This document shows, one piece after another, positions 45,540 through 55,691 of a DNA stretch of 64,000 nucleotides; position 1 is the stretch's first letter; each line of letters begins with the position of its first letter. A program made the position numbers and the translations under genes. The stretch spans positions 248,001-312,000 of the forward strand of contig NZ_JSWF01000025.1 in assembly GCF_000797445.1 (NCBI RefSeq), written 5' to 3'. The notes under the pieces are model-generated. The model did no database searches. It saw only the letters and a program-made list of their open reading frames with translations, and was not told the origin of the DNA. Source of the DNA: Lacinutrix jangbogonensis. GTDB lineage: Bacteria > Bacteroidota > Bacteroidia > Flavobacteriales > Flavobacteriaceae.

Positions 45540-45893
45540 GTATAGAAATAACAAAGTAATTAGACGTTACAGTGAACCTATTAAATTAAAAATTTTAGCC
45601 GAACTTAGTATTGGAAAGCACACCAAAAGTGAACTTTGCAAACGCTATTCTATTGCACCCAGAGCAGTTAATGTGTGGCTTAAAAAATACAATCGTAACG
45701 ACTTAATGAATACCAAAGTAAAAGTGGAAACCAAAGACGAAATATCTAGAATTAAAGCACTTCAAAAAGAGATTAAATAACTTAAAAAGCTACTACTTAA
45801 AAAGGATCTCGATACTATGACGCAAGATTCTTATCTAGAAGTAGCTGCTGAAGATCTTGGCTATAAATCTGTAACAGAACTAAAAAAAAGTTA
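45540..45893 (+). pseudogene. IS3-family OrfA remnant
   Basis: Reading frame RNNKVIRRYSEPIKLKILAE, then SELCKRYSIAPRAVNVWLKKY (helix-turn-helix), KVETKDEISRIKALQKEIK, stop TAA (45778-45780), then LKKLLLKKDLDTM to another stop at 45891-45893. The leucine-zipper end is interrupted. An A8 run (45883-45890) near the end is where IS3 elements normally shift to the OrfB frame by programmed -1 slippage. Confidence 0.75.
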
Positions 45894-45894
45894 A

Positions 45895-46759
45895 GTATAA
45901 AGCCTTAATCAAAGCTAATAAACAATCTAAGGACTTTGCCTCTTTAACTACTATAACTTATTGTTTTAGATTAAAACGTGATGCTTTTTACAAGCATAAG
46001 AACAGAGCTGATAAACGTTTAAAACTAGAACACAAAATTATAAACAGCGTTAGAAAAAGACGTAAACCTATTCCTAGAGAAGGCTTACGTACACTCATAA
46101 AATCATTGCATCACGAGTTTGAAAATGCAAACCTAAAAATTGATAGAGATACTTTATTTAATGTTCTTAGAAAACATCAAATGCTAACACATAGAAGAAA
46201 AACCAGCGCCAGAACAACGCACTCATATCATCGGTTTTATAAATATAACAATAGTATAAAAGACCCTAAAAATCAAAAGACCAAATCAGGTTTGGGCTTC
46301 TGATATAACACACATTAGAACCGTAAAAGGCTTTTGTTATCTGGCGTTAATAACAGATATGTATTCAAGGAAAATAGTAGGCTATAACCTTTAGTGATAG
46401 CCTATAAATTAATGGATGTGTGAGGACACTTAATAAAGCATACCAAGCTAAAAACATTAAAGAACTAATACAATCATTAAGACAGAGGAATACAATATTG
46501 CAGTAATGTATACACACAAATAGTCAAAAGAAAAAAGATTAATATTAGTATGACTGAAGAAAATCATTGCTATGAATATGTAATGGCAGCAGGCGTAAAC
46601 GGAATATTAAAAGATGAATTTCATCTAGACCAAACCTTTGCAAACACAGCATGCGAAAAGAGAGCTACAAAAAATAAAATTAATTTAAACAACGAAACAA
46701 AAATACATTTATCTTTAGATTATAGATCACCAAATATGGTCTATAAATTATCAGTTTAA
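45895..46759 (+). pseudogene. IS3-family OrfB (DDE transposase) remnant
   Basis: Pieces in different frames line up with an IS150-type OrfB. They are KALIKANKQSKDFASLTTIT (from 45899), the open frame 46106-46303 (SLHHEFENANLKIDRDTLFN), [20 protein letters not shown] after a frameshift near 46290 (first catalytic Asp), stops near 46395, and the C-terminal frame 46550-46759 (MTEENHCYEYVMAAGVNGIL, DEFHLDQTFANT). Several stops and shifts make it inactive. Confidence 0.8.
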
Positions 46760-46980
46760 TTAAATGTTAACCTGCAGCCGTATTTCAGGACAAGACATAT
46801 AACGAATCATTAATATTTTGGGATAAAAGGAAAAATCACTAGAACCTAAGTCTATATTCCTTATCAACTTTATACAATTTTTATTAATTTTATCACGCAA
46901 CCAAATTTATTGATTTAAGTTAACGAGTTTGAGGTTTGAAGCACTGTTTCTTTGCAGAAATAAAAATTAAACCAATTACA

Positions 46981-49362
46981 ATGAAGAAATCAATTTATAT
47001 TATTTTCACACTATTCACCTCCATAGTCTATGGACAGAATGGTACTATTAAAGGTAAAATTATCGATAAACAATCCGAATTCCCACTGATGGGAGCTAGT
47101 GTAGAACTCTTGGGGGCTAAAATTTCCAAAGGAGTAGTTACAGATTTTGATGGATATTTTACAATCACAGAGGTTCCTATTGGTAGACAAACAATTAGAG
47201 TTAGTTACATTGGCTTTGAAACCAGTACAATTCCAGATATTGAAGTGAGTACAGGAAAAGACGTAGATATTACCGTAGTACTTACAGAATCTTATGCTAG
47301 TCTAGATGAGATAGTACTGACAAGTAGTACGAATAAAATAAGATCTTTAAACAAATTTTCGGCAGTTTCAGCACGTCAATTTGGTGTAGAAGAAGTTTCT
47401 AGATATGCTGGTGGAAGAGGTGATGTTGCACGTTTGGCAAGTAATTTCGCAGGAGTAGCTTCACCAGACGATAGTCGTAATGACATTGTAGTTCGTGGTA
47501 ATTCTCCAACAGGGCTGTTATGGCGCGTAGAAGGTATTCCCATTCCAAGTCCTAACCATTTTTCGGCATTAGGTACAACAGGAAGCCCTGTATCTGCATT
47601 AAATCCAAATCTTCTTAAAAATTCAGATTTTATAACCTCTGCATTCCCTGCAGAATATGGTAATGCAATTGGAGGTGTTTTTGATTTGGGTTTTAGAAAT
47701 GGAAATAAAGATGAATATGAGTATTCTTTTCAGATGGGCGCATTCAGTGGTTTAGAAGGAACGGCAGAAGGGCCATTGAATAGAAAAAATAACGGCTCGT
47801 TTTTGGTGGCTGCAAGATACTCGCTTATCGGACTTATAGGAGGTGCAGGCACAAGCGATACACCTAATTATGCTGATATTTCATTTAATCTTAATTTAGG
47901 AAAAAGTAAACTTGGTACTTTTTCTCTATTTGGAATCATGGGTACATCAAGCATCGATTTAATTGGTGAAGATTTTGATGAAGATGATCTTTTCTCAGCA
48001 GAAGATGAAAACTCTTATGTGACCTCTAACATTGCTGTCTTTGGAGCTACCCATTTACTGAGCATTGGCGAAAAATCGTATTTAAAAACAGTCATTGCAG
48101 GCGCATCCAATAGCAGCGATTTTGAAGAAGACCGTATTATTGATTTGGATACCGATAGCGAAAGACCACTAAGATTTGCGGAAAGTAACAATGAAGAAAC
48201 TAGATTAACTTTTTCAACATTATTCAATACTAAAATCAACAATAAATTCACCCTTAGAACAGGATTATTATTAGAGAATTTCTCAGCAGATTTAGATAGA
48301 AAACAGCGAGATGAACAAGAAGATTTAAACGGTGATGGAACCCCTGATTTAGAGACCATTAGAAGTATTAACGGTAGTTATAATGTATTTCAACCCTACA
48401 TTCAAACAAAATACAGATTGACTAAAAAATTAACCCTAAATACAGGAATACATACCATGTATAGTGATCTTAATAAACAGTTTGTTTTAGAACCAAGAGC
48501 CTCTATGTCTTATAGAATACACCCTAAACACACAATAAATCTAGGGTACGGTCTTCATCATCAAAATATAGCCACACCTTTATTATTTCTAACTGAAGAA
48601 GTCAATGGAATTATCACAAACCCTAATGAAAATTTAGATTTTGTGAGAAGTCAGCACTATGTTTTAGGCTATGATGTTAAAATTGCACCTAGCTGGAGAG
48701 CAAAAATAGAAACCTATTATCAAAAAATAGATAATGCTGCCATAGACGGGTCCCCATCAAGTTATTCTTCGTTGACTGAAGGAGCAGATTTCACGTTTTC
48801 AACAGATAACACTAATTTAATTAGTTCCGGAACTGGAGAAAACATAGGGTTGGAACTCACCTTAGAAAAATCATTTAGCAAAGGATATCATGCCATGATA
48901 ACAAGTTCTTTTTTTGAGAGCACCTATAAAGGTAGTGATGGCATCGAACGAAGCACCCCATTTAATACGGGTCACATCGTTAATTTTTTAGCTGGAAAAG
49001 AGTTTAAATTTGGAGAGAATAAGAAAAATATTTTTTCTATCGATGCTCGTTTTGTATCCTCAGGAGGAAAGCGTTTTACTCCTGTTAATTTAGTAGCTTC
49101 GCAAAATGCAGGGTACGAAATTTCACAAGATGATTTAGCGTTTAGTGAGCAATATAAAGATTATCTTAGGCTAGATTTAAAATTTTCAGTGACGTTTAAT
49201 AGTAATAAGAAAAAAACAGCTCATAAATTTTACATCGACTTACAAAACCTTACCAATAGGGATAATATTTTTGCAAGGAAATACAATAGAACTACCAATA
49301 GCGTTGAACAAATAAATCAAAATGGCTTTTTCCCTGATTTTGGTTATCGTTTTCAATTTTAA
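46981..49362 (+). CDS. TonB-dependent receptor with carboxypeptidase-like regulatory domain
   Basis: 793 residues from MKKSIYIIFTLF (the frame also opens at 46936, but only this ATG gives a signal peptide ending YGQNG). An N-terminal carboxypeptidase-regulatory-like beta-sandwich (about 20-105, GTIKGKIIDKQSEFPLMGAS ... YIGFET) precedes the plug domain (about 120-230, NDIVVRGNSPTGLLWRVEGI) and a beta-barrel ending in FGYRFQF. It imports a ligand across the outer membrane using TonB energy. No SusD partner follows, so an iron-chelate or other small ligand is as likely as a glycan. A Crp/Fnr regulator gene lies 14 bp downstream. Confidence 0.92.
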   Translation: MKKSIYIIFTLFTSIVYGQNGTIKGKIIDKQSEFPLMGASVELLGAKISKGVVTDFDGYFTITEVPIGRQTIRVSYIGFETSTIPDIEVSTGKDVDITVVLTESYASLDEIVLTSSTNKIRSLNKFSAVSARQFGVEEVSRYAGGRGDVARLASNFAGVASPDDSRNDIVVRGNSPTGLLWRVEGIPIPSPNHFSALGTTGSPVSALNPNLLKNSDFITSAFPAEYGNAIGGVFDLGFRNGNKDEYEYSFQMGAFSGLEGTAEGPLNRKNNGSFLVAARYSLIGLIGGAGTSDTPNYADISFNLNLGKSKLGTFSLFGIMGTSSIDLIGEDFDEDDLFSAEDENSYVTSNIAVFGATHLLSIGEKSYLKTVIAGASNSSDFEEDRIIDLDTDSERPLRFAESNNEETRLTFSTLFNTKINNKFTLRTGLLLENFSADLDRKQRDEQEDLNGDGTPDLETIRSINGSYNVFQPYIQTKYRLTKKLTLNTGIHTMYSDLNKQFVLEPRASMSYRIHPKHTINLGYGLHHQNIATPLLFLTEEVNGIITNPNENLDFVRSQHYVLGYDVKIAPSWRAKIETYYQKIDNAAIDGSPSSYSSLTEGADFTFSTDNTNLISSGTGENIGLELTLEKSFSKGYHAMITSSFFESTYKGSDGIERSTPFNTGHIVNFLAGKEFKFGENKKNIFSIDARFVSSGGKRFTPVNLVASQNAGYEISQDDLAFSEQYKDYLRLDLKFSVTFNSNKKKTAHKFYIDLQNLTNRDNIFARKYNRTTNSVEQINQNGFFPDFGYRFQF

Positions 49363-49376
49363 ACACTTTAGAACTA

Positions 49377-49952
49377 ATGCGTGAACAGGTTATTTCATTT
49401 TTCAAACAATTTATAGACTTAGAAGAAAAGGATATTATTCTTATTAAAGAGCTGACAACAGTAAAACATTTTTCAAAAAATGAATTTATTTTAATACAGG
49501 GAAAGGTGTGTGATTTTGTTGCCTTTATAAATAAAGGAGCGTTTAGAGGTTTTTATTCGGTTGATGGTCAAGAATACAGCAAACAATTTTTCTTGGAAGG
49601 TGAGTTCTGTACAGATTATGCAAGTTTTTTAACCGAGAAAAAGTCTTTTACTTATTTACAAGCTACTGAAGATAGTACGGTTGTTGTTTTAAAAAAAAAG
49701 GATGTTGACGTTATGTACAAAGCCATTCCAAATTTTGTGCAATTCGGAAAGTTGCTCGCTGAAAGTTTGTACATAAAAGTATGCGATATTAAGGCTTCTT
49801 TTATTTTAAATTCTCCCGAAGAGCGTTATATTAATTTGATTAAAGACAGACCAAAAGTGATGCAATCTATGCCTCAATATATGATTGCATCTTATTTAGG
49901 CATTACTCCTGAAGCCTTGAGTAGAATACGAAGACGTTTAGGAAAAACGTAA
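49377..49952 (+). CDS. Crp/Fnr family transcriptional regulator
   Basis: 191 residues. The N-terminal cyclic-nucleotide-binding-like domain has KHFSKNEFILIQGKVCDF and GAFRGFYSVDGQEYSKQFFLEGEF. The C-terminal winged helix ends MIASYLGITPEALSRIRRRL. It has no cysteine cluster for an FeS centre and no clear cAMP pocket, as is usual in Bacteroidota members. Located 14 bp after the TonB receptor, it may regulate that gene. A terminator follows at 50022. Confidence 0.92.
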   Translation: MREQVISFFKQFIDLEEKDIILIKELTTVKHFSKNEFILIQGKVCDFVAFINKGAFRGFYSVDGQEYSKQFFLEGEFCTDYASFLTEKKSFTYLQATEDSTVVVLKKKDVDVMYKAIPNFVQFGKLLAESLYIKVCDIKASFILNSPEERYINLIKDRPKVMQSMPQYMIASYLGITPEALSRIRRRLGKT

Positions 49953-50021
49953 TGACTAAAACGATAACTGTTATAAGTCTGTTCCTTATTTCATAGTCTT
50001 CGTAACAGTAGTGTCCGATAA

Positions 50022-50050
50022 AAAAAAGCCTCAATAATTGAGGCTTTTTT
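50022..50050 (+). terminator. rho-independent terminator
   Basis: 13-bp stem AAAAAAGCCTCAA / TTGAGGCTTTTTT with loop TAA, about 70 bp after the Crp/Fnr gene. From 50051 to about 50640 there is no intact gene: short broken frames only, and a small tandem duplication GGAATGGTTT at 50465-50485. Confidence 0.85.
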
Positions 50051-50639
50051 CGTATTGTAGCAGAATTAATCTCTGATCAAAAATTCAACTATGGGTAAAA
50101 GGAGAAAATATTTCTATTGAGAAAACAGAGAATTTGGCGCTTTTAGAAGGCTGTTATTACCTATACAATATGGCAGTTTTTTTCATTTTAAGGGTTTCTG
50201 AAATCAACCAAATGTTTGGACTATCTAAAAGAAACTAATGCTGATGTTACTGGTATACTTATAATTAAATTATTTGATTAAGGTGACGCTAAAAATCATC
50301 GATTTAGAAAATACGTGTGTAGTTAGTAAAAATAATATTGGAATGGTTATTAACCAAACAAATAATTACATATTCTACGCTTTGGTTACCAAAGCAGTAA
50401 AACACAAAGACCGATCACTGACAATTTTTAGACAAATCGATTAAGAAGTATTTTACCAAATTTCGGAATGGTTTGGAATGGTTTGGAAGCAAAAAACAAA
50501 CACGTTTGGTAACACTAGTAACCGTTGCGCAACTCTCTAAAAAGTTAATAACCGAACTCAATTAAGCTATTTTTAGGGCTTTTTTAATTTTCTATACCTG
50601 CGATTTAGTTAAATTTTGATTGCATTAAATTGAAGATTA

Positions 50640-51500
50640 TTTCGTTTTGAAGTCCCTTTATTTTAAAAAACAATAGACCAAGTGCTTTTGCATTGGTTCT
50701 CGTTAGTTTCTGTGTAAACTTCAAGTACTTTTTAAGGGTTATAAGCCATAGCTGATAAATGCATCACATTGTTTGCCTGTGCTACCTATTGTGTTTATTT
50801 TTCTCAAACCCATAAACTGAGTGAGTGTACAAAAAACAACTTCAACCGTGCTTTGCCGTTTGGCTTTCATATAACTACCTTGCGCACTATTAGCACGTTT
50901 AATATTACGCTAATACTCGGGCTTAAAGTAGGTGTATGAAAATTTTTTCTCTTTGGCACTCTTCCCTAAATACCTCTTTTTTATTGGGTAATCCTTGCAT
51001 TGATAAGTACTACCGCGATACTCTTTTTTTAAGGTACGGGATCGGTAGTCTTTAAATACTTTTTTAAATGGGCTAATCTCACCTTGAAAACAAACATAAT
51101 GGTCTTGCGATTCATTATTATAAAAATTATCTGGACCGCCTTTACAGGTGCCATGAGGCGCAATAAAACGCTGTAAATTAATCTGCTCCAAAAAAGCACA
51201 GTTTTCGCCACTGCTGCAACCTTTATCGGCCATGCAATTATGCCAGAGCAATCCCAATTGATATAATCTCGGTTTTAAGCGCCTAACAATATCCTGTAAA
51301 TACAGATTATCCCATTTGTCGGCATAGTTAAGCCCAAATATCCATTATAACCCGGTGTTCTATATCTACACTTAACTAACTCATATAATTAAGTCCCCTT
51401 GCTTTCCTTGATTTAACACTAATACACGCATCCGGATCGCTAGGACTGTAATGTGTTTTATTGCTCGTATATTTACTCCCTTTGTTTCCAGCTCCCTGTC
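50640..51500 (-). pseudogene. IS1182-family transposase remnant
   Basis: Minus-strand pieces in order: THYSPSDPDACISVKSRKAR (near 51450), LGLLWHN-like start, ADKGCSSGENCAFLEQINLQ, APHGTCKGGPDNF, GEISPFKKVFKDYRSRTLKK, CPIK-like, LGKSAKEKKFSYTYF (open frame 51257-50910), then SYMKAKRQSTVEVVFCTLTQ and FMGLRKINTIG (near 50820). This matches the C-terminal two thirds of an IS1182-type DDE transposase. The N-terminal third is gone and stops and shifts are frequent. Confidence 0.8.
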
Positions 51501-51604
51501 GTTGATTTTGGTTCATTGCCCACTTTTATTTCGGCGCTTTATAACGGCTAATTCTTGCTTAGTTGTGCTTATATATTGAACTCACATAATTTTTGATAAA
51601 AGAA

Positions 51605-52909
51605 TTAATTAGGAATCATGGATTTAGATAATTCAGTTAAATATTTATCATCTAAGTAGTTATTATTAAAATAGACACCTTGAATAGACTTTAACGCCTC
51701 AAGGTTTTCTAATGGATTATCATTCAAAAGAATAAAATCTGCTTCTTTTCCTTCTTCAATTGTGCCATAATTCTCATTAAAAAAAGCAGCAAAATTAATA
51801 GTAGTCATTTTAAGAATATCATAATTACTCAGGTTCGCGTTCTTTAATAATTTCATTTCATCAAGAACACCAAAACCAGCTACCATATATTTAGAGGAAC
51901 TATCCGGACCTAACAACATGTTCACATCCATATCATTCAATCTTTTTATAATTTGATATTTATAATCTAGTTTTTTTAGTTCATTGGCAACTTCTTCTTG
52001 ATATGCTTCCAAACCAATTCTTTCACGATACGCTTTTGTTTTTTCAATCCAACCATCGACTATTGAATTTGAAATATATTCCATTCCAACTCGATTACGT
52101 AATTCTTGATAAGAATACCTTCCAGATCCTACACTATACCAACTTAAGGTTGGGCAAATAAAAATAGTATTATCTTTAATGACTTGAGATCTACTTTCTA
52201 GTAAATCTAGGCTTCCTGTTAAACCGCCTAAATGTTCAAAAGAGGTGAAATTTGAATTAAATAAAGCATCGTCTGAAACATTACCAAGAAAGTGCCCTCC
52301 TATTTTAATATTATTAATCTTACATAAGCTGTCTAACTTCTTAAAAGCGATTTCGCTTTTAATGCTTAATATTTTTATAAAATCGAACGCTTTAGCAGCT
52401 TTTACATACGCTGCCAATTGCTCGCTGCTGAAATCAAATTTTCTTGATACTGGAGGAGCAGACAAGTATAACTTAGGATAAATAGAAAGCTTAGTATTAT
52501 ATTTTTTACGCCATTCTAAATGCTTCCAATTGCCTCGCATAGAACGCAACTTGGTAACGCCATTAATTAAATTTAAAGTTAAGATTTTTTCTAAATCACT
52601 TTCATTTTTTGGAAGATGTACATGAGCATCGGAAAGCGATGGCATTATATATTTATTACTCCCATCAATGATAACCATTTGCGAATACCTGTTGTCATTT
52701 GTATCTGAAATAGATATTATGTTTCCATCTTTAATAACAACGTCTTGGTTTTTGATGACCTCATTTGTGATCATTGTGATAACTGCTACATTTTTAACAA
52801 CTAAATCCGAAACCGAATTTTCGATATGTGCAATATCCTTTGTTTTCGATTGACCAAAAGAAACAAACGACTGAATAACTATAACAAGTAGAAAAAAATA
52901 TGTTTACAT
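51605..52909 (-). pseudogene. exported amidohydrolase, stop at codon 2 (possible pseudogene)
   Basis: From the ATG at 52909 the frame reads Met-stop (TAA 52906-52904)-TYFFLLVIVIQSFVSFGQSK and then without a break to the stop at 51605. That is a complete signal peptide and an imidazolonepropionase-like amidohydrolase of about 433 residues. The only downstream ATG giving a long product is at 52774 (389 residues), which would lack the signal peptide but keep the metal-binding DAHVH, the Lys/His region GGHFLGN, FEHLGG and the final Asp in LGPDSS. So the enzyme core is intact but export is lost, unless a rare start codon is used. Confidence 0.7.
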
Positions 52910-52933
52910 TTTTATATCTAAATTAAAATTATT

Positions 52934-52967
52934 AACCCTAAATAATCGATAGCGATTATTTAGGGTT
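52934..52967 (-). terminator. strong hairpin between pepD and the amidohydrolase
   Basis: Perfect 15-bp stem AACCCTAAATAATCG / CGATTATTTAGGGTT with loop ATAG (52934-52948 and 52953-52967), 30 bp after the pepD stop. It has only a short T run, but is the likely end of the pepD transcript. Confidence 0.7.
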
Positions 52968-52996
52968 TGACTTATTAAACTGAACTATTACATCAA

Positions 52997-54457
52997 TTAC
53001 TTCTTAGGAATAGCCTTCAATATCTCTAATACAAATTCCCAGTATTTTTTAGCTGAAGAAATTTGTGCACGTTCATCTGGACTGTGCGCTCCTTTAATGG
53101 TTGGCCCAAAACTAATCATTTCCATATCTGGATAATTTTGACCAAGAATACCGCATTCTAAACCTGCATGGCAAGCTGCGATGTGTGCTTTTTGTCCATT
53201 TATTTTTTGATACAATTCGTCTAACACCTTTAATATTTTAGAATCCATATTTGGCTCCCAACCAGGATAATCGCCAGACAACTCAACCTCACAACCTGTA
53301 AGTTCGAAAGTTGCGCGTAATGTATTTGCTAAATCGTCTTTAGAACTTTCAACTGAAGACCGTGTTAAACAACCTACTTTTATAGCACCATCTTTAACTA
53401 TTACTCTCGCAACGTTATTTGATGTTTCTACTAAACCTGGAATATCTGCACTCATTCTAAATACACCATTTAAAGCTGCATATAAAGCACGCGTAATGCC
53501 TTCTTGAACGCCTAAGTCCATTATTTTTTCCGGAGTATCAGTTTTAGAAATTGACACTTCTAAATCCGGTTCCATAGTTTTTAATTCTGCTTGAATGGTT
53601 TTTACTAATAAACCCATTTCAATAGTAAAAGCTTCGTCATGCATAGCATCAATTGCCACAATCGCTTTACTCTCTCTAGGAATAGCATTACGTAGACTTC
53701 CACCATCAATTTCAGAAATACGTAATCCAAAGTTTTCAAAACCATCAAATAACAAACGGTTCATTATTTTATTTGCGTTTCCTAAACCTTCATGAATTTG
53801 CATTCCTGAATGCCCACCTTGTAAACCGTTTACAATAATTTGGTAGCCTATTTTAAACTCAGGTGTTTCTTCTTCAGTATATGTTCTTGTTGCGGTTACA
53901 TCTATTCCTCCTGCACAACCTACTCCAATTTCATCGTCTTCTTCAGTATCTAAATTTAATAAAATACCTCCAGAAAGCAAACCGCCTTTTAAGCCAATTG
54001 CACCTGTCATTCCTGTTTCTTCATCTATAGTAAATAAAGCTTCAATTGCAGGATGCGCAATATCTGTGCTCTCTAAAACAGCCATAATAGTAGCTACTCC
54101 TAGCCCATTATCTGCACCTAAAGTGGTTCCTTTTGCACGAACCCAGTCACCATCTACATACATTTCAATACCTTGAGTATCAAAATCGAAAGTAGTATCT
54201 GCATTTTTTTGGTGTACCATATCTAAATGCGACTGCATAACAATAGCTATACGGTCTTCCATACCTTGAGTGGCAGGTTTTTTAATAATAACGTTACCAA
54301 CTTCGTCTTCAATAGTTTCTAAATTGAGTTTTGCTCCAAAATCCTTCATAAATGCAATCACACGCTCTTCTTTTTTAGAAGGTCTTGGTACAGCATTTAA
54401 ATCTGCAAATTTATTCCACAATTGTTTTGGTTCTAAAGCTCTTATTTCTGAATTCAT
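52997..54457 (-). CDS. pepD: aminoacyl-histidine dipeptidase (PepD)
   Basis: 486 residues, M20 family metallopeptidase of the PepD/carnosinase type. Zinc-binding SHLDMVHQ, GTTLGADNGLG, the DEETGMTGA motif with the catalytic Glu and ligand Glu, GLQGGHSG in the lid, and the final GAHSPDE are all present. It splits Xaa-His and other dipeptides in the cytoplasm. Length is normal. On the minus strand TATTTTTG at 54488-54481 fits a -7 promoter box; the DUF3810 gene is divergent. Confidence 0.95.
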   Translation of the reverse strand: MNSEIRALEPKQLWNKFADLNAVPRPSKKEERVIAFMKDFGAKLNLETIEDEVGNVIIKKPATQGMEDRIAIVMQSHLDMVHQKNADTTFDFDTQGIEMYVDGDWVRAKGTTLGADNGLGVATIMAVLESTDIAHPAIEALFTIDEETGMTGAIGLKGGLLSGGILLNLDTEEDDEIGVGCAGGIDVTATRTYTEEETPEFKIGYQIIVNGLQGGHSGMQIHEGLGNANKIMNRLLFDGFENFGLRISEIDGGSLRNAIPRESKAIVAIDAMHDEAFTIEMGLLVKTIQAELKTMEPDLEVSISKTDTPEKIMDLGVQEGITRALYAALNGVFRMSADIPGLVETSNNVARVIVKDGAIKVGCLTRSSVESSKDDLANTLRATFELTGCEVELSGDYPGWEPNMDSKILKVLDELYQKINGQKAHIAACHAGLECGILGQNYPDMEMISFGPTIKGAHSPDERAQISSAKKYWEFVLEILKAIPKK

Positions 54458-54553
54458 GTTGTAAATTAATTTATGAATGGCAAAAATACGAAAAAGACTT
54501 GTGCTCTAATAAAAAGCACTGCGGTCTAACAGAAAATTAACTATTTTTGAGTC

Positions 54554-55621
54554 ATGCTGAAAAACAAAAAAACACTAATTGCTCTTTCTATAATTCCTGC
54601 TTTTCTAATAGTAAAGTTATTAGCAAAATTCCCAGAGTTTATTGAAGACTATTATAGTAAAGGATTATACCCATTAACATCAAAACTCTTTCGCTATACT
54701 TTAGGATGGATCCCGTTTTCTTTTGGAGATTTAATATACACATTTAGTATTGTTTATATTTTAAGATGGCTGATTGTTAATAGGAAGCGCATTCGTAAAG
54801 ATTTTAAAAATTGGTTGATTGATGTGTTTTCGGCGATTTCTGTTCTCTATATTGCTTTTCATTTATTTTGGGCCATGAACTATTACAGATTACCGCTTCA
54901 TGAAAATCTAAATTTAAAAGCAGATTATACCACTGAAGAACTTATTGAAGTTACTAAAAGCCTCATCGAAAAATCTAACGCTATTCATCTTAAAATTACT
55001 ACAAACGATTCTATAAAAGTAGAATTTCCTTATACTAAATCCGAAGTGATGTCGATGGTTCCACAAGGCTATTCAGCATTACAAAAAACATTTCCGCATT
55101 TAGAATATAATGGTACGAGTATTAAAAAATCGCTACTCAGCCTGCCATTAACATATATGGGATTTAGTGGTTATTTGAATCCGTTGTCTAACGAAGCACA
55201 AATAAACAGCATGATTCCTGTGTTTAAAATTCCAACAACAGCTGCTCATGAAGTGGCTCATCAATTAGGTTACGCAGCAGAAAATGAGGCCAATTTTATT
55301 GGCTTTTTAGCAGCTACCAATAATGAAGACATTTATTTTAAATATTCTGGTTTCACTTTTGGATTACGCCATTGCCTAAATGAAATTTATAGGCGAAACC
55401 CAGAGCAGTATGAAACACTTGTACTAACAATTAATCCTGGAATTCTAAAAAACTTTAAAGAAGCTCGCGAATTTTGGGAAAGCCATAAAAACCCAATAGA
55501 ACCTCTATTTCAAATAACATACAGTACTTTTCTCGAAGCAAACAATCAAAAAGGAGGCATGAAAAGCTACAGTTACGTTGTTGCGCTTTATGTAAATTAC
55601 TTAAAGGATAAAACACTTTAA
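54554..55621 (+). CDS. DUF3810 family membrane protein with HExxH motif
   Basis: 355 residues. Three N-terminal membrane helices (about 8-24, 50-70, 92-110) precede a soluble domain with HEVAHQ (His232, Glu233, His236) and ENEANF shortly after, a layout like gluzincin metallopeptidases. DUF3810 is an uncharacterised family found in Bacteroidota and Firmicutes. Peptidase activity is an inference from the motif. TATTTTTG at 54542-54549 resembles a -7 box but is so close to the ATG that the mRNA would be almost leaderless. Confidence 0.86.
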   Translation: MLKNKKTLIALSIIPAFLIVKLLAKFPEFIEDYYSKGLYPLTSKLFRYTLGWIPFSFGDLIYTFSIVYILRWLIVNRKRIRKDFKNWLIDVFSAISVLYIAFHLFWAMNYYRLPLHENLNLKADYTTEELIEVTKSLIEKSNAIHLKITTNDSIKVEFPYTKSEVMSMVPQGYSALQKTFPHLEYNGTSIKKSLLSLPLTYMGFSGYLNPLSNEAQINSMIPVFKIPTTAAHEVAHQLGYAAENEANFIGFLAATNNEDIYFKYSGFTFGLRHCLNEIYRRNPEQYETLVLTINPGILKNFKEAREFWESHKNPIEPLFQITYSTFLEANNQKGGMKSYSYVVALYVNYLKDKTL

Positions 55622-55691
55622 CAGTATTCACTTGCTTTGAAACAACTCTAATTCTTATATTTATTGCTTAATACTTTTTTCAAACTAACTT

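Larger units (their letters stand above)
45501..46792 (+). mobile_element. IS3-family (IS150-like) element, decayed
   Basis: About 1.29 kb between TGACC at 45501 and GGACA at 46792, i.e. the TG...CA ends of the IS3 family. Internal remains are an OrfA helix-turn-helix protein and an OrfB DDE integrase, both broken. The left end directly touches IS110 copy 2. I could not find a clean target duplication. Ends are inferred from the terminal TG/CA and from where transposase similarity stops. Confidence 0.72.

Noticed and set aside
46550-46759. Stand-alone 69-codon gene
   Set aside because: Its sequence (VNGILKDEFHLDQTFANT) is the C-terminal end of the broken IS3 OrfB.
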